Assembly (NCBI GenBank): GCA_030615975.1
Contig: JAUWYH010000094.1
Span: 1 to 6,308, forward strand
Origin: Candidatus Aminicenantota bacterium
GTDB lineage: Bacteria > Acidobacteriota > Aminicenantia > Aminicenantales > Aminicenantaceae
Direction: 5' to 3'
DNA length: 6,308 bases
The notes under the pieces were generated by a model. That model ran no database searches, had not been told where the DNA came from, and was given only the letters and a program-made list of their open reading frames with translations. The translations under genes were made by a program, and so were the position numbers. Below are positions 1-5,878 of the stretch, in pieces (the first letter of the stretch is position 1; each line of letters opens with the position of its first letter).

Positions 1-203
1 ATTTGCTCCACAGAGGGAATAGTATATCCTCCAAATTTATCCTCAAGCATATAAGTGACAATGTCCGAAGTGCTCTTGGCTGCTCTTTGGTCTATTAAAC
101 CATGAGATTCCATAGCTTTGTAAATGGCATTTGTGATCTTAACTTGGACAAAGTCAACGACTGCCCCATCCCTTTTCTTTATTCTTGTGATTGATCTCTC
201 CAT
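1..203 (-). CDS. ATP-cone protein, probable ribonucleoside-triphosphate reductase (N-terminal fragment)
   Basis: Only the first 67 codons lie in the window; the rest is off the left edge. The fragment begins MERSITRIKKRDG and continues with VDFVQVKI, then AI.KAM and TIPSVEQ, the pattern of an ATP-cone: a basic KKRDG turn (residues 9-13), a KI..AI.KA helix (22-30) and a P.VE segment (63-66). ATP-cones bind ATP/dATP and set overall activity of ribonucleotide reductases, cytoplasmic enzymes that make deoxyribonucleotides. The cone starts at residue 3 with no zinc ribbon before it, so this is a reductase rather than the repressor NrdR. The class (anaerobic NrdD, B12-dependent NrdJ, or NrdA) cannot be decided from this part. 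The start is well supported: AAGGAG lies 7 bases upstream (211-216). Paired NrdR-like boxes upstream agree with the assignment. Confidence 0.82.
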   Translation of the reverse strand, partial: MERSITRIKKRDGAVVDFVQVKITNAIYKAMESHGLIDQRAAKSTSDIVTYMLEDKFGGYTIPSVEQ

Positions 204-326
204 TCAGTCTCTCCTTCCTTTAAATCAAAATACGAGAAAATTCACTCTCTATCTCAAGAGGTCAACGGAAACTTATAAAATCCTCATCTTTTATCCTCTC
301 GAAAATGAGAAGAAATATCCCCTAAA

Positions 327-342
327 CAACAAAATATTGTAT
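327..342. promoter_or_regulatory. NrdR-box-like operator, promoter-distal copy
   Basis: By hand this 16-mer matches 12 of 16 positions of the NrdR box consensus ACACWATATATWGTGT, strongest in the right half (ATATTGTAT). It shares AAATATTGTAT with the copy at 359-374, and the two lie 32 bp apart, about three helical turns, which is the usual arrangement for cooperative NrdR binding. It lies in the leader of the predicted ribonucleotide reductase gene. Confidence 0.6.
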
Positions 343-358
343 ATGAATAAGAAGATAT

Positions 359-374
359 ATACTAAATATTGTAT
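359..374. promoter_or_regulatory. NrdR-box-like operator, promoter-proximal copy
   Basis: This 16-mer matches 13 of 16 positions of the NrdR consensus (ATACTAAATATTGTAT). It begins roughly 5 bases past the expected transcription start of the minus-strand promoter at 386-414, a position where bound NrdR would block the polymerase. NrdR is the widespread bacterial ATP/dATP-sensing repressor of ribonucleotide reductase genes; its own gene is not in the window. Confidence 0.62.
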
Positions 375-385
375 CGACGATATTT

Positions 386-414
386 AATCTATAATCAAGA
401 AATTTCTTTGTCAA
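386..414 (-). promoter_or_regulatory. sigma70-type promoter of the ribonucleotide reductase gene
   Basis: On the minus strand a perfect -35 TTGACA (409-414) is followed by a 17-base spacer and TAGATT (386-391, 4 of 6 to TATAAT). The expected start is near 378-380, giving a leader of about 175 bases before the ATG at 203. Apart from the NrdR-like boxes I see no further structured element in that leader. Confidence 0.6.
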
Positions 415-446
415 GTGTTTTTTTAAAAAAAATTTTTTTTAAAAAA
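415..446 (-). promoter_or_regulatory. A/T-tract block upstream of the -35, UP-element-like
   Basis: Directly upstream of the -35 on the minus strand lies a run of phased A and T tracts containing a perfect 28-bp palindrome T6-A8-T8-A6 (419-446). AT tracts at this place typically bind the RNA polymerase alpha C-terminal domain and raise promoter strength; they also bend DNA. The palindrome has no GC pairs, so a hairpin terminator is a poorer reading, although the distal edge overlaps a weak terminator-like hairpin. Confidence 0.4.
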
Positions 447-459
447 TCATCACTGATTT
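441..459 (-). terminator. weak terminator-like hairpin after the HAD gene
   Basis: Read on the minus strand, AAATCA, loop GTGA and TGATTT form a perfect 6-bp stem that runs into a T run (TGATTTTTT). It lies about 55 bases past the stop of the HAD gene and could end that transcript before the ribonucleotide reductase promoter. The stem is short and contains one GC pair, so the call is tentative. Confidence 0.3.
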
Positions 460-513
460 AACCCATTAGACAAGAAGAAGCTGAAATCTTTGTATTGATT
501 CTTTTTATCCCGA

Positions 514-1119
514 TTAAAAAGAAAGGCCATATTTTCGGAGAAAGGCTTCAAGATCGATCTGAGGCCCAAAATGAATTGTTTTTATTCCTAAGTTCATGGC
601 GACTTCAATATTTTCCTCTCGATCATCAATAAAAATACACTCACCTGCTTCTGCCTCAGCTTTGTCTATGGCCACATTATATATTTTGGGGTTAGGTTTC
701 ATACAGCCAACTTCATACGAGAGCACGTACTCATCAAAAACAGAAATTTCGGGAAATTTTTTCTTCACAAAGCTAAAACGCTCAACATCCGTGTTGGAAA
801 GAAGGAGAAGTTTGTAATTTGATTTTAATCTCTTTACAATTTCTAGTGCCTGAGGGTTTAAAGAGAACACATCGTTGTAAAAGGGAAAAAAAGTCTCATA
901 ATCTATTTCAGCTTTAAGGGTTTCGACGACCTTGGTGTAAAACTCCTCAGGAGTAATTTTTCCCGTGTCAAACGATCTGATGATATCTGAATAATCAAAG
1001 ACCATCTCAGCGATCTCTTCAGTAGAAAAGGGGGAGTAGTTTGCAATTTTCCTAAAGAAAATATAATTATCGAAAAAGATGATGACGTTTCCTAGATCGG
1101 ATATCACGCTTTTTATCAT
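514..1119 (-). CDS. HAD-superfamily hydrolase, YihX-like sugar-phosphate phosphatase
   Basis: A 201-residue cytoplasmic protein with the four HAD motifs in order: motif I ISDLGNVI with nucleophile D8, an all-alpha cap at about residues 15-80, motif II LLLLSNTD (S108), motif III K141 in GCMKPNPKIY, and motif IV IFIDDREENI (D165, D166). This is the layout of HAD subfamily IA phosphatases near E. coli YihX (glucose-1-phosphatase). As in that group, the residue two after the nucleophile is Gly, not the usual Asp acid/base. The substrate is not readable. The frame also opens three codons earlier at a TTG (1128), but AAGGAG at 1130-1135 is one base from that TTG and ten from the ATG at 1119, so the ATG is chosen. 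It has its own promoter and is divergent from the transporter gene. Confidence 0.85.
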   Translation of the reverse strand: MIKSVISDLGNVIIFFDNYIFFRKIANYSPFSTEEIAEMVFDYSDIIRSFDTGKITPEEFYTKVVETLKAEIDYETFFPFYNDVFSLNPQALEIVKRLKSNYKLLLLSNTDVERFSFVKKKFPEISVFDEYVLSYEVGCMKPNPKIYNVAIDKAEAEAGECIFIDDREENIEVAMNLGIKTIHFGPQIDLEAFLRKYGLSF

Positions 1120-1129
1120 GGAACTCAAA

Positions 1130-1135
1130 CTCCTT
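1130..1135 (-). promoter_or_regulatory. ribosome binding site deciding the HAD gene start
   Basis: AAGGAG on the minus strand. Its distance of 10 bases to the ATG at 1117-1119, against 1 base to the TTG at 1126-1128, argues for the ATG start. Confidence 0.65.
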
Positions 1136-1151
1136 AAAAGAAAGAAAAATA

Positions 1152-1180
1152 ATTTTATAGCAAAAAAATAATTAACTCAA
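1152..1180 (-). promoter_or_regulatory. promoter of the HAD hydrolase gene
   Basis: On the minus strand TTGAGT (1175-1180, 4 of 6) and TAAAAT (1152-1157, 5 of 6) are separated by 17 bases. Transcription would begin near 1145, about 10 bases before the ribosome binding site, so the leader is very short. Confidence 0.5.
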
Positions 1181-1235
1181 CTCTCACCTCTTGGCCAGCG
1201 ATTCCTCAACTTTAATTTTCAGCTCTTGCAAACTT

Positions 1236-1264
1236 CCTCTGTTCCTCTGTTGCACCTCTGTTGC
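1236..1264. repeat. three CCTCTGTT direct repeats upstream of the transporter promoter
   Basis: CCTCTGTT occurs at 1236-1243, 1244-1251 and 1255-1262. The last two extend to CCTCTGTTGC and are 11 bp apart, giving CTGTTGC, a 4-base spacer and CTGTTGC again. The array ends 6 bases before the -35 at 1271. Two 7-base half-sites with a 4-base spacer on one DNA face is the layout used by OmpR/PhoB-type response regulators, so this is a candidate activator site; the sequence itself is not a PhoB box. Confidence 0.4.
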
Positions 1265-1270
1265 CTGAAA

Positions 1271-1299
1271 TTGACATCAATTTTTCGCTGTGATATAAG
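1271..1299 (+). promoter_or_regulatory. promoter of the transporter-amidase unit
   Basis: A perfect TTGACA (1271-1276), an exact 17-base spacer and TATAAG (1294-1299, 5 of 6). Transcription would start near 1306, leaving a leader of about 55 bases. It is the best-formed plus-strand promoter I find and lies divergent to the HAD gene promoter. Confidence 0.7.
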
Positions 1300-1360
1300 C
1301 GATAAACATATTGATATTGGCTTTTAGGCTAGCTCTTTCATACAGAAAGGAATTGATCTT

Positions 1361-2680
1361 ATGACCACAACTTATGAAGAGGGAGGGATTTTTCATCCCT
1401 CCAAAGCTATATATCGTTTCACTATTTTGATTTTTATCTCTTCACTCAGCTTTGGCAGTTATTTTGCCTACGATATAGTTGGAGCGATTGCGCCCACATT
1501 GATCGAAGAACTAGGCGCGACGCGTGGTACGCTTGGCACATTTTACACGATGTACCATATTGCGGCTATACTATTTGTTTTGATCGGAGGTTTCCTTATC
1601 GATCGGTTTGGTGCCCGCAAAGCCAGCATCATGTTTTCTCTTTTGATCCTTGTTGGCGTTGCCATCGTATGGACTGCCAAAAGTATTCCAGTGTTTTTTA
1701 TCGGACGCTTTTTGTTCGGTGCTGGTTCAGAGCCCCTTATCATCGCCCAGAGCGCCATCCTTGCCCGCTGGTTTAAAGGCAAGGAGCTAGCCCTTTCTTT
1801 CGGGATTTCTCTTACTGTTTCTCGCCTTGGAACTCTGTTCGCTTTCAATACAGGCGAGTTGATAACCAGTATATTCGGAACCTTCCGTTATGCGCTTTTT
1901 GTGGCTGTTGCAGCCTGTGTTATTTCCCTCGCCGCCAATATTGTTTACATTATCATGGATCGTCGAGGCGAACGCATCCTTAAATTGAAAGATGGGAGCA
2001 CTGAAGAGAAGATCGACTTCAAGAAAATAAGAGAATTTAGGCCGACTTTCTGGTTTGTGACTTTGCTTTGTGTGACCTTCTATTCAGCTATTTTCCCATT
2101 CACAGCTCTTTCAACCGACTTCTTTGTGGATAAATGGGGCATCGCTCGTGTTACTGAAGCAAGCGGTGGATTTCTCTATCAAGTCTTCAATAATCTCCTC
2201 CATATGTCCAGCACTGCAGGAGGAATTTCCTCTATCATCATCTTTGCATCCATGATACTGGCTCCCTTTGCCGGGCGTTTGGTCGATAAATTCGGAAAAC
2301 GAGCAACCTTGATGATAATCGGTTCTTTAATCATGATTCCCAGCCACTTGCTCATGGGTATTACCAAAATTTATCCCGCTTACCCGATGATCGCACTCGG
2401 AGCTTCGTTTGTGCTTGTGCCAGCAGCCATGTGGCCCTCCATTCCTCTGATTGTACGCAAAGAACGGGTAGGAATGGCTTTTGGAGTCATGACAGCTATC
2501 CAAAATATTGGGCTTGCACTGTTCCCCTACTTAAATGGCCTGCTGCGCGACCTTACCAAAACTTATACCAGCAGCATGATTATGTTCGCCAGCCTGGGTT
2601 TTGTCGGATTAGTTTTTGCCATACTTCTTAAAAAAGCAGATGCGCGCGAGGGCGGCGGCCTGGAAAGAATTGATAAGTAA
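1361..2680 (+). CDS. MFS transporter, MFSD1-like
   Basis: A 439-residue inner-membrane protein with about 12 hydrophobic helices and a charged central loop (about 200-227), standard for the major facilitator superfamily. Family motif A appears in both halves: GGFLIDRFGARK (76-87) and FAGRLVDKFGKR (303-314). Several stretches resemble animal MFSD1 as I remember it: SFGSYFAYD (30-38), GRFLFGAGSEPL (115-126), WFKGKEL (137-143) and the MWPSIPLIV...IQNIGLA region (358-387). MFSD1 moves dipeptides out of lysosomes, so a dipeptide or small-peptide substrate is a reasonable inference, not something visible here. AGGA (1348-1351) lies 9 bases before the ATG. The gene has its own promoter and is followed 32 bases later by the amidase, probably on one transcript. 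Parts of it are more GC-rich than the exported-protein genes to the right. Confidence 0.85.
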   Translation: MTTTYEEGGIFHPSKAIYRFTILIFISSLSFGSYFAYDIVGAIAPTLIEELGATRGTLGTFYTMYHIAAILFVLIGGFLIDRFGARKASIMFSLLILVGVAIVWTAKSIPVFFIGRFLFGAGSEPLIIAQSAILARWFKGKELALSFGISLTVSRLGTLFAFNTGELITSIFGTFRYALFVAVAACVISLAANIVYIIMDRRGERILKLKDGSTEEKIDFKKIREFRPTFWFVTLLCVTFYSAIFPFTALSTDFFVDKWGIARVTEASGGFLYQVFNNLLHMSSTAGGISSIIIFASMILAPFAGRLVDKFGKRATLMIIGSLIMIPSHLLMGITKIYPAYPMIALGASFVLVPAAMWPSIPLIVRKERVGMAFGVMTAIQNIGLALFPYLNGLLRDLTKTYTSSMIMFASLGFVGLVFAILLKKADAREGGGLERIDK

Positions 2681-2712
2681 CCGAGTACGGTTCTTTAGAG
2701 AAAGCGACAGCC

Positions 2713-4446
2713 ATGATAAAAAAATTCATAAAAACGAGTATGGGTTCTCTAATAAAGAATAAAGCTGGATCTGCCAGGATCTGGATCTTTATTTTTATAT
2801 TTTTAATTGGGCTCTTGGTAATTGGTGGTGCCTTTGCTCTGTATTATTTTAAAGGAGGGAAAAAAATAATCACAAAAGATATAAAAGCCGCAGAGAAAAT
2901 TATCGGGCTGAATTTCACTAGAAAGGAAAGAAAAATGATGCTGGATAATTTGAAAGATAATCTCTCTAGGTATAAAGAATTGAGAAAAGTAAACATTCAA
3001 AACCAAGTCCCCCCCTCCATTTTCTTTAACCCTGTCGTTCCTGGAATGAGTTTTGAAAAGGAACAAAAACCATTCACATACTCTGCCTACGCAGAGATTC
3101 AAATGCCTGATAATTTCGAGGATATAGCTTTTTATCCTGTAACAGCTCTCGCTCAGTTGATCAAATCGCGGAAAGTTACTTCTGTTCAACTCACCGAGCT
3201 CTACCTTAAGCGGCTGAAAAAATACGGACCTCGCTTGGAATGTGTCATCACATTGACTGAAGACATGGCCCTAGAACAGGCTAAACATATGGATGAAGAA
3301 ATTGCGGCAGGTTTTTATAGAGGTCCCTTACATGGAATTCCCTGGGGAGCAAAGGATCTTCTCTCCACAAAGGGAATCAAAACAACCTGGGGGGCGATGC
3401 CCTATAAAGACCAAATCATAGATGAAGATGCCACAGTTGTGAAAAGGCTGGAAGAGGCAGGCGCTGTTTTAGTGGCCAAACTCACTATGGGGGCTTTAGC
3501 CTGGGGTGATGTCTGGTTTGATGGAAAAACAAGGAACCCTTGGAATCTCAAACAGGGTTCAAGCGGATCTTCTGCGGGCCCGGCGGCAGCTACAGCCGCT
3601 GGCCTTGTCGGGTTTTCCATCGGGACTGAAACATGGGGATCTATTGTCTCTCCCTCCACCAGATGCGGAGTCACTGGCCTTCGCCCTACTTACGGAAGGG
3701 TAAGTCGCTATGGCGCCATGGCTTTAAGCTGGAGTATGGACAAAATTGGCCCTATCTGTCGCTCTGTTGAGGACTGTGCTTTAGTCTTTGATGTTATATA
3801 TGGACCTGATGAAAAGGACTTAAGCGTAGTTGATCTTCCCTTTAACTGGGATCCTTCTCTTGATTTAAAAGAAATTCGTTTTGGTTATCTGAAAGAGGCC
3901 TTTGAAAAAGATTACAAAAACAAAAAAAACGATGAAGCTTCACTTGAAGCTCTCCGGTCTCTCGGAGTTGAGCTCATTCCCATAGACCTCCCTCAACTTC
4001 CAATTAATAGCCTCTCCTTTATCCTAAATGCAGAGGCTGCAGCTGCTTTCGATGAGCTTACTCGAAGCGGAAAAGATGACCTTCTTGTAAGACAGGTAAA
4101 AAGAGCCTGGCCGAACGTTTTCCGTCAGGCAAGATTTATCCCTGCTGTGGAATACATCCAGGCCAACCGTATCCGAATCCTTCTCATGCAGAAAATGGCT
4201 GAGAAGATGAAAGGAATCGATGTCTATGTTGCCCCTTCCTTCGGAAACAGCAATCTTCTCTTAACCAATCTTACCGGACATCCGACAGTCGTTGTCCCTA
4301 ACGGATTCGATGAAAAAGGGAACCCCACAAGCATCTCCTTCATCGGAGGTCTTTTTGAAGAAGCTAAAACCCTGAGCGCGGCTAAAGCATATCAGGATGC
4401 CACAGATTTTCATCTCAAGCATCCCAAATTAGAAGATAACTTTTAA
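2713..4446 (+). CDS. membrane-anchored amidase-signature hydrolase (GatA-like fold)
   Basis: A 577-residue protein. Residues 1-22 are basic, 23-46 form one hydrophobic helix without an obvious cleavage site, 47-136 are a charged linker, and about 137-570 are an amidase-signature domain. The Ser-cisSer-Lys triad is visible: K214 in GIPWGAKDL, cis-Ser S286 in GSSAGPAAA, nucleophile S310 in GTETWGS; the serines are 24 apart, as in GatA and FAAH. Such enzymes hydrolyse amide bonds. The oxyanion loop reads TWGS where TGGS is usual. It is unlikely to be the tRNA amidotransferase subunit GatA: it is membrane-anchored, about 90 residues longer, and has no gatB or gatC nearby. Side of the membrane is uncertain; six basic residues before the helix favour an outward-facing enzyme. 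It follows the transporter by 32 bases, with a weak ribosome site (GAGAAAG). Confidence 0.85.
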   Translation: MIKKFIKTSMGSLIKNKAGSARIWIFIFIFLIGLLVIGGAFALYYFKGGKKIITKDIKAAEKIIGLNFTRKERKMMLDNLKDNLSRYKELRKVNIQNQVPPSIFFNPVVPGMSFEKEQKPFTYSAYAEIQMPDNFEDIAFYPVTALAQLIKSRKVTSVQLTELYLKRLKKYGPRLECVITLTEDMALEQAKHMDEEIAAGFYRGPLHGIPWGAKDLLSTKGIKTTWGAMPYKDQIIDEDATVVKRLEEAGAVLVAKLTMGALAWGDVWFDGKTRNPWNLKQGSSGSSAGPAAATAAGLVGFSIGTETWGSIVSPSTRCGVTGLRPTYGRVSRYGAMALSWSMDKIGPICRSVEDCALVFDVIYGPDEKDLSVVDLPFNWDPSLDLKEIRFGYLKEAFEKDYKNKKNDEASLEALRSLGVELIPIDLPQLPINSLSFILNAEAAAAFDELTRSGKDDLLVRQVKRAWPNVFRQARFIPAVEYIQANRIRILLMQKMAEKMKGIDVYVAPSFGNSNLLLTNLTGHPTVVVPNGFDEKGNPTSISFIGGLFEEAKTLSAAKAYQDATDFHLKHPKLEDNF

Positions 4447-4462
4447 ATTTGGATCCAGAAAT

Positions 4463-4882
4463 CTACTCTATTTCTCTGGTGGCAGTAGCCGGAACCGACA
4501 ATCCTAAATCTTCAAGAGAGATATAACCTTCCATTTCATTATCTCCAACATTAAACTCTGCTTTCACAACTCGTTCAAGACCATCGGGCGGAGTGGGAGC
4601 AGTAAATTCAAAGCTTAATCTTTCTCCATCAAACTGAATATTTGAAAGAGGAAAATCCGTAAAAAACCCTATGGATTCACTGATTGTCCCCTTTAATCCA
4701 CTTTCATCCTTTTCAATATTAAAGGAGAGATAATAATATTCTCCTTCTGCATCCACCTCCATATCCCAATCTCCCAAGATTTTTTCATAATCTGGAGCTT
4801 CTTGGCTTATTATAAAAGAGAAAGAGAGAGAAAAAATAAATAAGATACTTAGAGCAAAAACTATTTTGAATCTTGTTTTCAT
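4463..4882 (-). CDS. exported beta-rich protein, lipocalin-like, function unknown
   Basis: A 139-residue protein. Residues 1-26 are a signal peptide (MKTRFK, then a long hydrophobic stretch ending FIIS before QEAP). The mature part is acidic and alternates hydrophobic and polar residues in short strands joined by turns: ILGDWDMEVD (35-44), GEYYYLSFNIE (47-57), GLKGTI (62-67), LSFEFTAP (89-96), VVKAEFNV (105-112), MEGYISL (117-123). The opening GDW resembles the start of small lipocalin-like barrels, but I cannot name the family. The frame is open to 4966; those 28 extra codons overlap the preceding gene and bring nothing resembling a signal, so the ATG at 4882 is preferred. It begins 17 bases after the stop of the lipoprotein-like gene, so the two are co-transcribed. 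The ribosome site is weak. The stop lies 16 bases from the convergent amidase stop. Confidence 0.7.
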   Translation of the reverse strand: MKTRFKIVFALSILFIFSLSFSFIISQEAPDYEKILGDWDMEVDAEGEYYYLSFNIEKDESGLKGTISESIGFFTDFPLSNIQFDGERLSFEFTAPTPPDGLERVVKAEFNVGDNEMEGYISLEDLGLSVPATATREIE

Positions 4883-4899
4883 TTTATTTTCTGATTGAA

Positions 4900-5700
4900 T
4901 CAATAAAGACCAACAAAAAGCAAATCTGCATGGAAAAGTTCTTTTGTTCTTCGGCGTATATTCCAATCAACAGTATCCTTTATGGTGATATAAAGCCAGA
5001 GCTTATCAAAAAGCCTTAGTTTCCTCACATAATACAGAGCAAAATCTGTGAAGCTATCGATTACAATTTTACCTAATTCTTTATCTTTTTCATCAAAAAC
5101 GACGATATTGTAAATTTCTTTCTGTTCTCCTGCTTCAGTCACTGTCTTTTTCTCCAGCCTTCCATAAATTTTTACTTTTTCCTTTCCTTCCCAACCTTTC
5201 TTTTTATCATAGGAAAGGTCTTTCAAGACTTCAAATTCATCTCTTGCTTTCAAGTCTATGTAATCTTCAAGCACAACTTCTTCACTCCTTGTAAAAACAT
5301 TCCTCCATTCTTCTTCTGACTCTTTAATATCAATGCTGTTCGCCATCAAAATAGAGGGATTTTCGAGCGAAAATTCCCCTTCTCCTCTTACTTCTTTATC
5401 TATCAGTGTTTGAGTATCGTCCGATTCTAAAGTACCCTGGATTACTATATCGAAACCTTGTACTTTGGGAATAAACATATATTTTCCCACAACAATTTTT
5501 ACTACTCCCTCAAATTCAACTATCCCCTCTTCTGTCGTGGTTGTCCCTTCTTCCTCTGGAGCCACTTCTTCAGCCTCTTTCTTGCAGGCTAAATTACCTC
5601 CTGCTATCAACAAAAAGGCTAGTGTACATACAGTCAGAATTCGAGATGTCATCTCCAGCTTAATTTTTCTTTTTGTTGAAACCAATCTCCTAAAAGCCAT
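4900..5700 (-). CDS. putative lipoprotein with two beta-barrel-like domains, function unknown
   Basis: A 266-residue protein. The basic N-terminus (RR, KRK) leads into a hydrophobic stretch (about 20-36) ending GGNLAC with Cys39, followed by charged KKEAEE: a lipoprotein-like signal, although Asn at -3 makes the lipobox imperfect. An acidic, Thr-rich linker (41-59) follows. Residues 60-125 (EGVV...KYMFI...VRGEGEF...ILMANSIDI) and 174-266 (VKIYGRL...YNIVVFD...KIVIDSF...LWLYITI) each look like a small beta-barrel of about five strands, possibly OB-fold; this is inferred from strand pattern. I recognise no catalytic motif. GGAGGT lies 7 bases before the ATG at 5700; the internal Met17 has its GGAG touching the ATG and is less likely. 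First gene of a two-gene unit with the exported protein, so an envelope role is likely. Confidence 0.72.
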   Translation of the reverse strand: MAFRRLVSTKRKIKLEMTSRILTVCTLAFLLIAGGNLACKKEAEEVAPEEEGTTTTEEGIVEFEGVVKIVVGKYMFIPKVQGFDIVIQGTLESDDTQTLIDKEVRGEGEFSLENPSILMANSIDIKESEEEWRNVFTRSEEVVLEDYIDLKARDEFEVLKDLSYDKKKGWEGKEKVKIYGRLEKKTVTEAGEQKEIYNIVVFDEKDKELGKIVIDSFTDFALYYVRKLRLFDKLWLYITIKDTVDWNIRRRTKELFHADLLFVGLY

Positions 5701-5707
5701 AGCTCAT

Positions 5708-5713
5708 ACCTCC
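5708..5713 (-). promoter_or_regulatory. ribosome binding site fixing the lipoprotein gene start
   Basis: GGAGGT on the minus strand, 7 bases before the ATG at 5698-5700. It is the strongest ribosome site in the window and supports the long N-terminus over Met17. Confidence 0.7.
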
Positions 5714-5805
5714 AATTGTTAATCATTCATAAAGTGAAAATTAGAGTAAGAATTAAAATTTTTTCCTATCACTTCTAAAAGAGATTTCCTCGCTCAGTGA
5801 AAGAT

Positions 5806-5811
5806 ATTATA
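5806..5811 (-). promoter_or_regulatory. candidate -10 element for the two exported-protein genes
   Basis: A perfect TATAAT on the minus strand, preceded by GGTA, about 105 bases upstream of the start codon. No good -35 is present at 17 bases; TTTACT (5831-5836, 4 of 6) fits only with a 19-base spacer. The leader between here and the ribosome site shows nothing clear. Confidence 0.35.
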
Positions 5812-5878
5812 TACCATTGGAGGAAATAAAAGTAAAGAGGAAAATATCAAATATTAAATAGAGGAATAAGGAATCAAT

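Noticed and set aside
124..387. An 87-codon plus-strand frame
   Set aside because: It overlaps the start of the ATP-cone gene on the other strand, the promoter and both NrdR-like boxes; its protein is low in structure and it has no ribosome site.
1120..1128. TTG start of the HAD gene, three codons upstream
   Set aside because: The only Shine-Dalgarno site is one base from the TTG and ten from the ATG, so the ATG is favoured.
1236..1264. CCTCTGTT repeats as a CRISPR or microsatellite
   Set aside because: The units are only 8-10 bases with no unique spacers, and the location beside a promoter fits a regulatory reading better.
2679..2692. Hairpin AACCG-AGTA-CGGTT between transporter and amidase
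   Set aside because: Five base pairs with no T run; too weak for a terminator and consistent with read-through in an operon.
2803..3189. A 128-codon minus-strand frame inside the amidase
   Set aside because: The plus-strand frame has intact amidase motifs and a membrane anchor; the antisense frame has no start signal and no recognisable domain.
2713..4446. Amidase as GatA of the tRNA-dependent amidotransferase
   Set aside because: Membrane anchor, extra N-terminal region, TWGS variant and no gatB/gatC neighbours all argue against it.
4455..4479. Hairpin AGAAAT-loop-ATTTCT at the convergent junction
   Set aside because: It overlaps the stop of the minus-strand gene, is AT-rich and has no T run on either side. 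No clear bidirectional terminator is visible there.
4883..4966. N-terminal extension of the small exported protein
   Set aside because: It overlaps the preceding gene, and the signal peptide begins properly at the internal ATG, 17 bases after that gene's stop.
5690..5707. Tiny minus-strand frame (MSYGF) just before the lipoprotein start
   Set aside because: Its ATG touches the ribosome site with no spacing, so initiation there is unlikely.
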